In this document: in pieces, positions 1 to 4,538 of the stretch
Layout of the letters: each line of letters opens with the position of its first letter
How positions within the stretch are numbered: position 1 is the stretch's first letter
Assembly (NCBI GenBank): GCA_019114015.1
Contig: DXGG01000184.1
Span: 1 to 5,194, forward strand
Direction: 5' to 3'
DNA length: 5,194 nucleotides
Source: Candidatus Onthomorpha intestinigallinarum
GTDB taxonomy: Bacteria > Bacteroidota > Bacteroidia > Bacteroidales > P3
The notes under the pieces: generated by a model
What the model saw: the letters and a program-made list of their open reading frames with translations, nothing else
Told to the model about the DNA's origin: nothing
Databases searched by the model: none
Translations under genes and position numbers: made by a program

Positions 1-559
1 GCCTGCCTATTATAATATGGTCACGGATGTAGTCACGGGCTGCATCGTCCGGCTTCGGTACGTTCTCCGCTTTCGGTAAATCCTGACTGCCACCTTGTTC
101 CTGCCCTTGACTTGGCGTTTCCTCATGTTTGGGAGCCAGTTCCAATTGTATCTTGCGGTCGAGGGTGGCAAGCTCGGATTTCAACTGTTTCAGTTCGTCC
201 TCCTTCTTCCATGTCTTACCCGCTATCTCCTGCAACTGCAGTATCTCGCGCTCCAGCGTTTCGTTTTTCGCCTTGTCAAGCAGGTCGGTGTTGCCGGAGA
301 GTATCGCCATGTATTCCGAGAAGTTCATGCCCGACTTCTCGTCCATCGCCCCCTCGTCAATAGTTCGTGCGCCCAACGCGCCGCTTTTCAACTGCGAGAT
401 GAACGTCTGCTTGCAGTGCAGCAGGTTGAACTTATAGCTGTCCAGCGACTTCTCCACCGCATAGATAATCACGTCCACCTTGTTGTCCGCATACAGTTTG
501 GCAATCTCGTTGCCTTTCCGTATTGCCCGTCCGTCACGCTGGGCGAGGTCGGACGGGCG
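1..559 (-). pseudogene. 3' exon of a large conjugative-element SF2 helicase (DNA methylase/helicase type), interrupted by a group II intron and cut by the window edge
   Basis: Reading the minus strand from base 559 gives 186 open codons running off the left edge with no stop. The first residues, RPSDLAQRDGRAIRKGN, contain helicase motif VI (Q-x2-G-R-x2-R), the arginine-finger region of superfamily 2 DNA translocases. Further on are a conserved stretch with GALGARTIDEGAMD and MNFSEYMAILSG, then a charged coiled-coil-like segment (about residues 85-130) and a Pro/Gln/Gly-rich linker. I recognise this as the C-terminal part of the very long helicase/N6-methylase-like proteins on Bacteroides conjugative transposons; that assignment is from memory of the family. 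The exon starts exactly where the intron ends, and its upstream exon (ATPase motifs I-V and any methylase domain) is absent from the window. The gene therefore cannot make a full protein here unless the missing exon is supplied elsewhere. There is no start codon at its head. Confidence 0.8.
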
Positions 560-600
560 ATCGGGTAGGTCAAGGGCATTACTGCCCTCTTCCCCCCTCA
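560..600 (-). ncRNA. Group II intron domain VI and 3' splice site
   Basis: Directly after domain V the minus strand has a G-rich arm, the hairpin AGGGC-agtaat-GCCCT and the end CCTACCCGAT. An A in CTACCC, seven bases from the end, is the likely branch-point adenosine by analogy with other bacterial introns. Pairing in the lower arm is imperfect by hand, so the exact fold is uncertain. The 3' splice site at 560/559 is supported because the helicase frame resumes at once in the exon. Confidence 0.75.
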
Positions 601-634
601 GAACCGTACATGAGGGTTTCCCCTCATACGGCTC
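601..634 (-). ncRNA. Group II intron domain V
   Basis: The minus strand folds into the canonical 34-nt domain V: nine base pairs, a 2-nt bulge (AT), five pairs and a GAAA tetraloop. It opens GAGCCGTATG, so the catalytic AGC triad is at positions 2-4, and it closes with GTACGGTTC. Every pair is Watson-Crick or G-T by hand folding. Domain V is the catalytic heart of the ribozyme, and here it is intact although the front of the intron is gone. This element is the firmest evidence that the region is a group II intron. Confidence 0.93.
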
Positions 635-677
635 AAGCTTTTCTAAGTCTCTATTTATATGCAGAGACCGGCTCATA

Positions 678-1142
678 CTACTTCTTGTTTCCATTGGTTT
701 TACGGGATAATTTGAAACATCCGTCATGAACCAACAGATTGCATTTCCGTCCGTCTTGGACGGTTGGCATTACGTTCCATGCCTTATGCGTGTCAATCGG
801 TTCACCACATATCGGACATTTCCGACCTTGCTTTTCCCATAGGTAAAGCAGGGACTTACGTCCTTTCAGTGTCACAAGCATCTTTGACTTCATTCTTTTA
901 TTGAAGTACAGGCGGCAGTCTGCGTCAAACGGATTCATGTCCCCCTTTATCTGCGTATATTGCAGGAAAGGAAACGAAGATGCCAGTTTTAACAAGGTAA
1001 GTTGGTCTTCTTTGCCGTTTGATTTCTTGAACTTAGCCGCAAAAGTCCAGCTGTTCCCTCGGATATTGTGCCAATAACGGTCTTTTATCCACCGTTTCCC
1101 TTTCTTGGAATGACGGCGTTTAGCCCATGTTTCCATGTCCAC
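678..1142 (-). pseudogene. Group II intron-encoded reverse transcriptase/maturase, C-terminal fragment (D and HNH-like En domains)
   Basis: This is the last 154 residues of an intron-encoded protein that is normally about 550-600 residues long. All reverse-transcriptase motifs and most of the maturase domain are missing. Residues 6-22 (WAKRRHSKKGKRWIKDR) and 65-83 (IKGDMNPFDADCRLYFNKR) match the D-region pattern usual before the endonuclease. The end is an HNH-like zinc module: Cys109-x2-Cys112, then His139-x2-Cys142 in the run LLVHDGC. The usual paired histidines between these halves are not obvious (the stretch reads AWNVMPTV), so nuclease activity is doubtful. The frame opens with a GTG at 1142 that is only a chance start after the truncation, and it overlaps the chimeric integrase ORF by 23 bases. 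The stop is 43 bases before domain V, as expected for an ORF looped out of domain IV. Confidence 0.87.
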
Positions 1143-1752
1143 CCCGGGGGTTTTTGGCGATGAGGACTATCTTGCGGAATATCTGCATGAACTTGCCCGT
1201 AGTATTCTCGTTGCACCGGCTGACGGTACGGAGATAAAACTCGAAGTCCGTCACGAACTTGTGGTCAATCTCCCGCAGGGCGATGTCAGACACTTTATAT
1301 TTCACTTTCATAAATTCTTCCAGCCGGCGGTAAGTCCGGTCATATTTCACCAGCGTAGCCGGAGCCTTGCTGATGCCGTTCAGTTTGGAAGCGTCCTCAT
1401 TATGTTGCTTGAATAACTCCAGCAGGGTCTGTTGCCTTACCTCGTACCCCAGAAACGCATTGCGTACCTTCTCCGCCGTGACAAACGAATCACGCGATTC
1501 CACGTACCGGTAATGATTGCTCAGGGCTGTGCGGATGTCCTCCAGCATAGAGTTCATCTGTCTTGCCTTGACACTGTTTCCTGCCGCTTTCCCGGCTTTC
1601 GTGTCCCACAATGACGGCTCTATGTCCAGCTTGGAACTGAACTGCACCATGTCACCGTTCACCGTCAGGCGGATCATGATGCCCGCCTTGCCTGACTTGT
1701 TCAGGTAGTTTTTCCTCAAATAAAAGAGGATTCGGAATGTACTTTTGCTCAT
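1120..1752 (-). pseudogene. Tyrosine recombinase/integrase, C-terminally truncated (arm-binding and SAM-like core-binding domains only)
   Basis: The ORF has 210 codons; the family is usually about 400 residues. Residues 5-85 look like the arm-DNA-binding domain of Bacteroides conjugative-element integrases (FRILFYLRKNYLNKSG start, then LTVNGDMVQFSSKLDIEPSLWD). Residues 105-200 form the SAM-like core-binding domain, ending in the conserved helix NENTTGKFMQIFRKIVLIAK. At residue 201 homology stops and nine unrelated residues read out of the adjoining intron DNA to a TAA. The catalytic domain with its Arg, Lys, HxxR and Tyr residues is absent, so the protein cannot cut or join DNA. If made, it could still bind arm sites and compete with an intact integrase; that is speculation. 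The start ATG at 1752 opens the conserved region and sits below a plausible promoter, with AAGGAG 16 bases upstream. Confidence 0.88.
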
Positions 1753-1799
1753 AAACCTTTTAATTTTGCTCCTTCGTTACAACTGTTACACATTGTCTG

Positions 1800-1828
1800 C
1801 AAAGGAAAGATTAATAATTGATTTACAA
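1800..1828 (-). promoter_or_regulatory. Candidate Bacteroides-type promoter of the integrase gene
   Basis: On the minus strand a TTG (1828-1826) is followed after 18 bases by TTCCTTTG (1807-1800), a 7 of 8 match to the Bacteroides -7 consensus TAnnTTTG. It lies about 50 bases above the ATG at 1752. The match is by eye and the mismatch falls in the usually conserved A, so confidence is moderate. Confidence 0.4.
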
Positions 1829-2217
1829 GCGGATATTTTAATAACAACAGACGACAAATCAGCGACTTACAAAGAAAAACGTAGGGGCATCAGAACGAAT
1901 TGTGTAATATAGGGCGGCGGCGAAAAATGTGGTTTTCTTTTGTTTATCAGTTACTTAAACATCAGTAGAGGAATGGGTGAACAAAAAACGAAATGTGACA
2001 AAGCTTTACATTGGCTTTACATCTAAACGGCTTAAATACGGGCTTCTGAGACATTCTTTTTACATCAGTATATAAATGGCACTTAAATGGGGCTAGAATA
2101 GGCTGTAGCGGCTTATTTTGGCCTTTTTTGTTGCCTGTTTAGGCGTTTAGAAAACCGTTTAAGTGGCGTTTTAGAAGCGGATTTATACCTGGATTATTAT
2201 CTACTCCAAAAGTGTTA

Positions 2218-2269
2218 AAAAAGGGGTTGGACATACCTTTGGGCATACTAGTTGGGCATACCCCTTTTT
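2218..2269. repeat. Perfect 10-bp inverted repeat AAAAAGGGGT / ACCCCTTTTT
   Basis: Arms at 2218-2227 and 2260-2269 are exact reverse complements separated by 32 bases, and they enclose the first three TTGGRCATACY motifs with slight overlap at both edges. As RNA the stem would end in a T-run (2265-2269), so it could act as a long-loop terminator on the plus strand. As DNA it could bracket a protein-binding array. The sequence does not decide between these. Confidence 0.6.
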
Positions 2270-2306
2270 GTTTGATTTGTGTTGAAAATAAAAAGTTGGG
2301 CATACC
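2227..2306 (+). repeat. Four direct copies of an 11-bp motif TTGGRCATACY
   Basis: Copies start at 2227 (TTGGACATACC), 2239 (TTGGGCATACT), 2252 (TTGGGCATACC) and 2296 (TTGGGCATACC). The first three are 12 and 13 bases apart and the fourth is 44 bases on, so the first three lie roughly on one DNA face at a little more than one helical turn. The cluster resembles integrase arm-type sites or replication iterons. No replication gene is present in the window, while an integrase with an arm-binding domain is, so I favour arm sites. Confidence 0.75.
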
Positions 2307-2455
2307 TTTTTAACTGTATTTAAACGGGATTTGAGGTATTATATTACTGGTTTGGCTGGCTTTTGAGGCGTTTTATGTTTGATTTATAGGGGGATAGTAT
2401 TGTATGTTTCGTGGTTTCTGTAATTGCAAAACAAATATAAGTTCCTGATTGATAG

Positions 2456-2485
2456 TTGATATTCGGTGGATATTATGTATTTTTG
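2456..2485 (+). promoter_or_regulatory. Strong Bacteroides-type promoter of the tRNA-like gene
   Basis: A TTG at 2456-2458 is followed after 19 bases by TATTTTTG at 2478-2485, an exact match to TAnnTTTG. Transcription would start near 2490, roughly 25-30 bases before the tRNA-like sequence. A GT-rich run (2494-2511) fills the leader. The perfect boxes and spacing suggest the gene downstream is still transcribed. Confidence 0.6.
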
Positions 2486-2518
2486 TGTAGAAAACGTGTG
2501 TGTGCGTGTGAGAATGAT

Positions 2519-2600
2519 GCAGAATAGTTCAGTTGGTAGAACAGCAGGATATAATTCGCTTCCCTGTATGGTCCCCGGTTCGAGTCCGGGTTCTGCTCCA
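2519..2600 (+). tRNA. tRNA-like gene, possibly a damaged tRNA-Gly; enlarged anticodon loop
   Basis: Clear tRNA parts are present. The acceptor GCAGAA (2519-2524) pairs with TTCTGC (2591-2596), followed by T73 and a templated CCA (2598-2600). The D arm is GTTC/GAAC with an AGTTGGTA loop. The T arm is CCCGG-TTCGAGT-CCGGG (2574-2590), and the variable region is of normal size (2568-2573). The first G-C and second C-G acceptor pairs with discriminator U are glycine-tRNA features. The anticodon arm is abnormal: the best stem is GCAGG (2544-2548) with CCTGT (2563-2567), leaving a 14-nt loop (2549-2562), twice the normal size, so no anticodon can be assigned. The acceptor has six firm pairs unless a T-G pair is borrowed from the T stem. 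A seven-base insertion in a real tRNA, or a tRNA-like RNA that does not decode, would both fit. Confidence 0.6.
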
Positions 2601-2644
2601 ATACCTTTGTGGATTTGCGTTTTTATAAGTTTTATTTTGATAAC

Positions 2645-2667
2645 GCTCCCGGTAATTGGCCGGGAGC
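2645..2667 (+). terminator. GC-rich hairpin between the tRNA-like gene and the small ORF
   Basis: GCTCCCGG (2645-2652) and CCGGGAGC (2660-2667) form a perfect 8-bp stem with a 7-base loop. No T-run follows on either strand, so it is a weak intrinsic terminator at best. It could end tRNA-like gene transcription, or be a leader hairpin 13 bases before the ATG at 2681. The same stem recurs in the other orientation at 3302-3322. Confidence 0.4.
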
Positions 2668-2680
2668 TTGACATTACAGT

Positions 2681-2920
2681 ATGGCAGGAATTATTCGAAC
2701 AATATTAGAGAATCAGCGTAAAGTGAATTTATATGAATTTGCTCTGCGTGAAATAGCTTGTATTGTATGCGAACAAGGCCATAGCGTAATTCCCGTTTTA
2801 GGGGATAATATCGCAGACCGGGCTTTACAGGAGGTTCAGCGGATGGTAAAACACATGTCATCACTTCAAAAAAGCGAGAATCAGACTGACCAGAGTAGCC
2901 ACGCTAGCCCAAATGGATAG
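2681..2920 (+). CDS. Small hypothetical protein, 79 residues
   Basis: I do not recognise this protein. The first 60 residues look mostly helical and amphipathic (IIRTILENQRKVNLYEFALR, then ALQEVQRMVKHMSSLQ), with two cysteines in CIVC (residues 28-31). The last 20 residues are polar and rich in Ser, Gln and Asn. There is no signal peptide or membrane segment. The ATG at 2681 is the first possible start, since an in-frame TGA lies at 2669-2671. No Shine-Dalgarno sequence is visible, which is common in Bacteroidetes. The final 60 bases overlap the end of the convergent gene at 2861-3247, which weakens the call. Protein-like composition in the non-overlapping part is the main support. Confidence 0.4.
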   Translation: MAGIIRTILENQRKVNLYEFALREIACIVCEQGHSVIPVLGDNIADRALQEVQRMVKHMSSLQKSENQTDQSSHASPNG

Positions 2921-3247
2921 CCATAGTTTTATTTTCGCATCTTTTTTCTTCTCGGCTTCTTCCTTTTTCTTCTTTTCCTCTTCATTTCGCTTTTCCCAGT
3001 ACATGGACGTAAAGCCTCCTGTTCTGGCAAAATACATTCCTGCAGGAGTTATGTGAAAAAGGTTTCCTGCAAGTCTTTTTGCATAACCCATCGGCTCAAG
3101 AATTTCTCCTATTGCAATATATTCATTCAACTCATCGTCATTTGTTACAGGCGCACATACCTGATTATTGGATGTGGTTGCCATTTTCAAAAGGTTATCT
3201 ATCTTTTGAGCCAGCTCTTCAGTCATGGTAATATTTACCAGTCTCAT
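2861..3247 (-). CDS. Hypothetical tail-anchored membrane protein with winged-helix-like N-terminal part
   Basis: The 128-residue product has three visible parts. Residues 1-80 are soluble; LNEYIAIGEILEPMGYAKRL followed by HITPAGMYFARTGGF resembles the last helix and beta-wing of a winged-helix domain (the I-T-x-x-G-x-x-F-x-x-x-G-G pattern). Residues 85-106 are almost all Glu and Lys, a charged coiled-coil or rigid linker. Residues 108-126 form one hydrophobic helix at the very end (LWLSIWASVATLVSLILAF), with no signal peptide, so the protein should be anchored by its tail with the domain in the cytoplasm. I do not recognise a named family. It starts 55 bases after the terminator of the lipoprotein gene, so it is probably its own transcription unit; a palindrome AACCGGTT (3263-3270) lies just before the gene. 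A phage-encoded membrane-tethered sensor or exclusion protein is possible but unproven. Confidence 0.72.
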   Translation of the reverse strand: MRLVNITMTEELAQKIDNLLKMATTSNNQVCAPVTNDDELNEYIAIGEILEPMGYAKRLAGNLFHITPAGMYFARTGGFTSMYWEKRNEEEKKKKEEAEKKKDAKIKLWLSIWASVATLVSLILAFLK

Positions 3248-3294
3248 AGTTAGTTGTTTTTAACCGGTTCTTAAATCTTGCCTAAACTCTATTA

Positions 3295-3322
3295 TAAAAA
3301 ACTCCCGGCTGATTACCGGGAG
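3295..3322 (-). terminator. Rho-independent terminator after the repressor-lipoprotein pair
   Basis: Read on the minus strand, the stem CTCCCGG/CCGGGAG (7 bp, loop TAATCAG) is followed at once by six T residues (bases 3301-3296). It lies 12 bases past the lipoprotein stop codon, in the right place and orientation to end that transcript. Confidence 0.8.
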
Positions 3323-3334
3323 CTTAGTTCTTAA

Positions 3335-3724
3335 TCACTCAACAGAGTTCTTTTCTTCCAGTTCAATATTTATAGCTGTATTGTCCCACTTGTTCATTTT
3401 CTGGGTTCCTAAGTCAATCAAGAATCCGGGCCAAAAAAGGATATTCCACAAACAAGCATTATTAAATGTAGATTCAAGCATAAGAGGTGAAGGCTTGTAT
3501 CCTTCCTTTTTTGCAATCAATGTTTTGTCTTCTCGTTTTTTCTTTATTTTAATTGTGGTAACCTGCTCAGAACCAATTTCTCCGAGTTTCATGTTGTTGC
3601 TTGCATCGTAGATTTTCGTGCCTTCAGGACCTGTGAAAGTTACAGCTTGCTTTGAGCTGCTGAATAATGTGCAGCATGATGAGAATGTGATTGCTGCAGC
3701 TACTAATAATATTACTTTTTTCAT
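3335..3724 (-). CDS. Small prophage lipoprotein, PEGA-like
   Basis: The 129-residue protein begins with a lipoprotein signal peptide: MKK, a hydrophobic core, then TFSSCC, with lipidation most likely at Cys17. No acidic surface-export signal (Ser-Asp-rich run) follows the cysteine, so a periplasm-facing location is more likely than surface display. Residues 25-80 resemble a PEGA-type beta domain (VTFTGPEGTKIYDA, then KIKKKREDKTLIAKKEGYKP). A second hydrophobic stretch at about 90-107 (ACLWNILFWPGFLIDLGTQK) is typical of a widespread small lipoprotein group with a W-N-x-x-F/W-G-G/F-x-I-D pattern. It follows the repressor gene by 20 bases on the same strand and shares its terminator, so it is probably co-expressed from the lysogen. 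A role in altering the host envelope or blocking superinfection is inferred from this position only. Confidence 0.8.
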   Translation of the reverse strand: MKKVILLVAAAITFSSCCTLFSSSKQAVTFTGPEGTKIYDASNNMKLGEIGSEQVTTIKIKKKREDKTLIAKKEGYKPSPLMLESTFNNACLWNILFWPGFLIDLGTQKMNKWDNTAINIELEEKNSVE

Positions 3725-3744
3725 TGTGATTATAAATATATAAA

Positions 3745-4401
3745 TTAAAAGAACTTCCTGATACTTCCCAAAACAGCATATACTTTAAGGATCATGCTGA
3801 TAGGGATTTCCTGCTCGCAGAACTCTTCGCTTTTGTTCGAAGGGATGAGCCGGACAAAACCTTCTTTTTGGCTTAACCTGACTCTTTTTACTGTGCGGTA
3901 TTCCTCTGTGACAATGCCGTATATTTCTCCGGCTGGGAGATACTGGATAGGTGTCGTTACTTCACGAAGTGCGATAATGTCACCATTGCTTATCTCCGGT
4001 TCCATGGAGTGACCGGTGAGGTTACACCACACCACTCCTTCCTGGTTGTAGGGAGGATAATTAATGTAGAAGTCAGGATTCCGCGTCTGATCATTCACGA
4101 TTACATCAAATCCACCTATAAAATCTACGTTAAAATATGGTGTGCCTTCGTATGTTTGGTTTACGGATGGCAGTTTTTCTACCATTTCAGACTCCGAGCG
4201 AAGCATATTTCCTTCTCCACTAAGGAGCCAAGAAGCATTTATATTATCGCATTTTGCGAATATTAATTCAGTGTCATAGGTATTTCTTGATAACCAGGTG
4301 TTAATTGTTTGAGCCTTAACGCCTAATATCTTAGCAAAATGGGATTTATTACCATTCCCATAATATTCTACAAGCCTTTCTAATCGTTCGTTCTTATCCA
4401 T
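3745..4401 (-). CDS. CI-type phage repressor: HTH plus S24/LexA-like peptidase domain
   Basis: From the preferred start at 4401 the product has 218 residues. Residues 1-45 contain a helix-turn-helix (KSHFAKILGVKAQTINTWLS), and NASWLLSGEG (about 55-64) is the usual close of such a domain. After a linker, residues 85-218 form an S24 peptidase fold: the nucleophile Ser132 in LTGHSMEPEISNGD and the general base Lys172 in YRTVKRVRL, 40 residues apart as in LexA and CI. The usual Ala-Gly or Cys-Gly cleavage pair is not evident; FIGGFD (about residues 94-99) is the nearest candidate, so self-cleavage is uncertain. An upstream in-frame start at 4464 would add 21 residues but lies across the bro promoter, so I reject it. 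The protein probably holds the divergent bro gene silent and maintains lysogeny. It runs on into the lipoprotein gene after 20 bases. Confidence 0.9.
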   Translation of the reverse strand: MDKNERLERLVEYYGNGNKSHFAKILGVKAQTINTWLSRNTYDTELIFAKCDNINASWLLSGEGNMLRSESEMVEKLPSVNQTYEGTPYFNVDFIGGFDVIVNDQTRNPDFYINYPPYNQEGVVWCNLTGHSMEPEISNGDIIALREVTTPIQYLPAGEIYGIVTEEYRTVKRVRLSQKEGFVRLIPSNKSEEFCEQEIPISMILKVYAVLGSIRKFF

Positions 4402-4414
4402 TTTGCTTAAAATA

Positions 4415-4429
4415 TATTCGATTTGAATA
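4415..4429. promoter_or_regulatory. Inverted repeat TATTC-N5-GAATA upstream of the repressor gene
   Basis: Five-base arms at 4415-4419 and 4425-4429 are exact inverted copies, 14 bases before the repressor ATG. Its size suits a dimeric HTH protein, so repressor autoregulation is possible. AT-rich DNA yields such repeats by chance, so this is tentative. Confidence 0.25.
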
Positions 4430-4444
4430 AAATAATTCTCAAAA

Positions 4445-4474
4445 TGCTTGCACGGTATTCGCAAAGTGCTTACA
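4445..4474 (+). promoter_or_regulatory. Candidate operator: direct repeat TGCTTGCA / TGCTTACA
   Basis: TGCTTGCA (4445-4452) and TGCTTACA (4467-4474) differ at one base and start 22 bp apart, about two helical turns. One copy covers the -33 box and the other the -7 box of the bro promoter. Protein bound there would block RNA polymerase. Binding by the neighbouring repressor is inferred from position. Confidence 0.4.
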
Positions 4475-4478
4475 TTTG
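4448..4478 (+). promoter_or_regulatory. Bacteroides-type promoter of the bro gene
   Basis: TTG (4448-4450), then 20 bases, then TACATTTG (4471-4478), an exact match to TAnnTTTG. The start of transcription would be near 4485, giving a leader of about 55 bases. In that leader CTTC (4485-4488) and GAAG (4495-4498), flanked by GGG and CCC, can form a small hairpin. Confidence 0.65.
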
Positions 4479-4538
4479 CAGGGTCTTCAATACCGAAGGC
4501 GCCCTAAAGGTAGAAAATAATCTTTAAAAACGCAAATT

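Larger units (their letters stand above)
560..1145 (-). mobile_element. Group II intron, 5'-truncated (3' half with IEP C-terminus, domains V and VI)
   Basis: On the minus strand the order is: the C-terminal part of an intron-encoded protein, a short spacer with a hairpin, domain V, domain VI, then the exon. The 3' boundary is sharp. The intron ends CCTACCCGAT at base 560, a typical bacterial group II 3' end (Y-rich then AT), and the helicase reading frame resumes in phase at 559. The 5' side is broken: integrase sequence begins at about 1143-1155, and no GTGYG-type 5' end, domain I or RT fingers/palm is present. The element cannot splice or retrohome by itself. A spacer hairpin, GTCTCT (647-652) with AGAGAC (663-668), may be a remnant of domain IV. 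The precise right limit is inferred from where integrase similarity stops. Confidence 0.88.
1753..2455. other. Gene-free, repeat-rich region between the integrase and the tRNA-like gene; probable attachment-end DNA
   Basis: About 700 bases carry no credible ORF on either strand. The DNA is AT-rich with many short direct repeats: GCTTTACAT twice (2003-2011, 2014-2022), GGCGTTTAGAA and GGCGTTTTAGAA (2142-2152, 2165-2176), and the TTGGRCATACY set described separately. A long repeat-filled leader upstream of an arm-binding integrase is what the attachment region of such an element looks like, because these enzymes bind several arm sites beside the core site. I cannot point to the core crossover site or to the element end. 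Confidence 0.5.

Noticed and set aside
95..568. Long plus-strand ORF of 157 codons
   Set aside because: It is the antisense shadow of the helicase exon, and the minus strand carries the recognisable motif VI and conserved stretch. Two further plus ORFs there are also shadows.
1142..1155. Intron 5' end at the integrase junction (intron inserted in the integrase)
   Set aside because: No GTGYG start, domain I or RT domain follows; the sequence is already inside the C-terminal part of the intron protein, so this is a deletion joint and not a splice boundary.
1135..1416. Plus-strand ORF of 93 codons, and others at 1432-1614 and 1517-1708
   Set aside because: These are antisense to the integrase gene, whose minus-strand product has clear domain similarity.
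2227..2306. CRISPR array
   Set aside because: The repeats are only 11 bp with 1-2 bp or 33 bp between copies, and no cas gene is present.
2668..2673. TTGACA as a sigma70 -35 box for the small ORF
   Set aside because: It lies only 7 bases before the ATG, no -10 box could fit, and Bacteroidales use different promoter boxes.
2384..2674. Minus-strand ORF of 96 codons
   Set aside because: It runs antisense through the tRNA-like gene; its GLEPGTIQGSE-type stretch is the usual false protein read from tRNA T-arm DNA.
2466..2708. Plus-strand ORF of 80 codons
   Set aside because: It reads through the tRNA-like gene and the hairpin, and the matching peptide is a translation of tRNA sequence.
4402..4464. 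Upstream start for the repressor, adding 21 residues
   Set aside because: It overlaps the bro promoter and the direct repeats, and the added residues do not look like the start of an HTH domain; MDKNERLERL at 4401 does.
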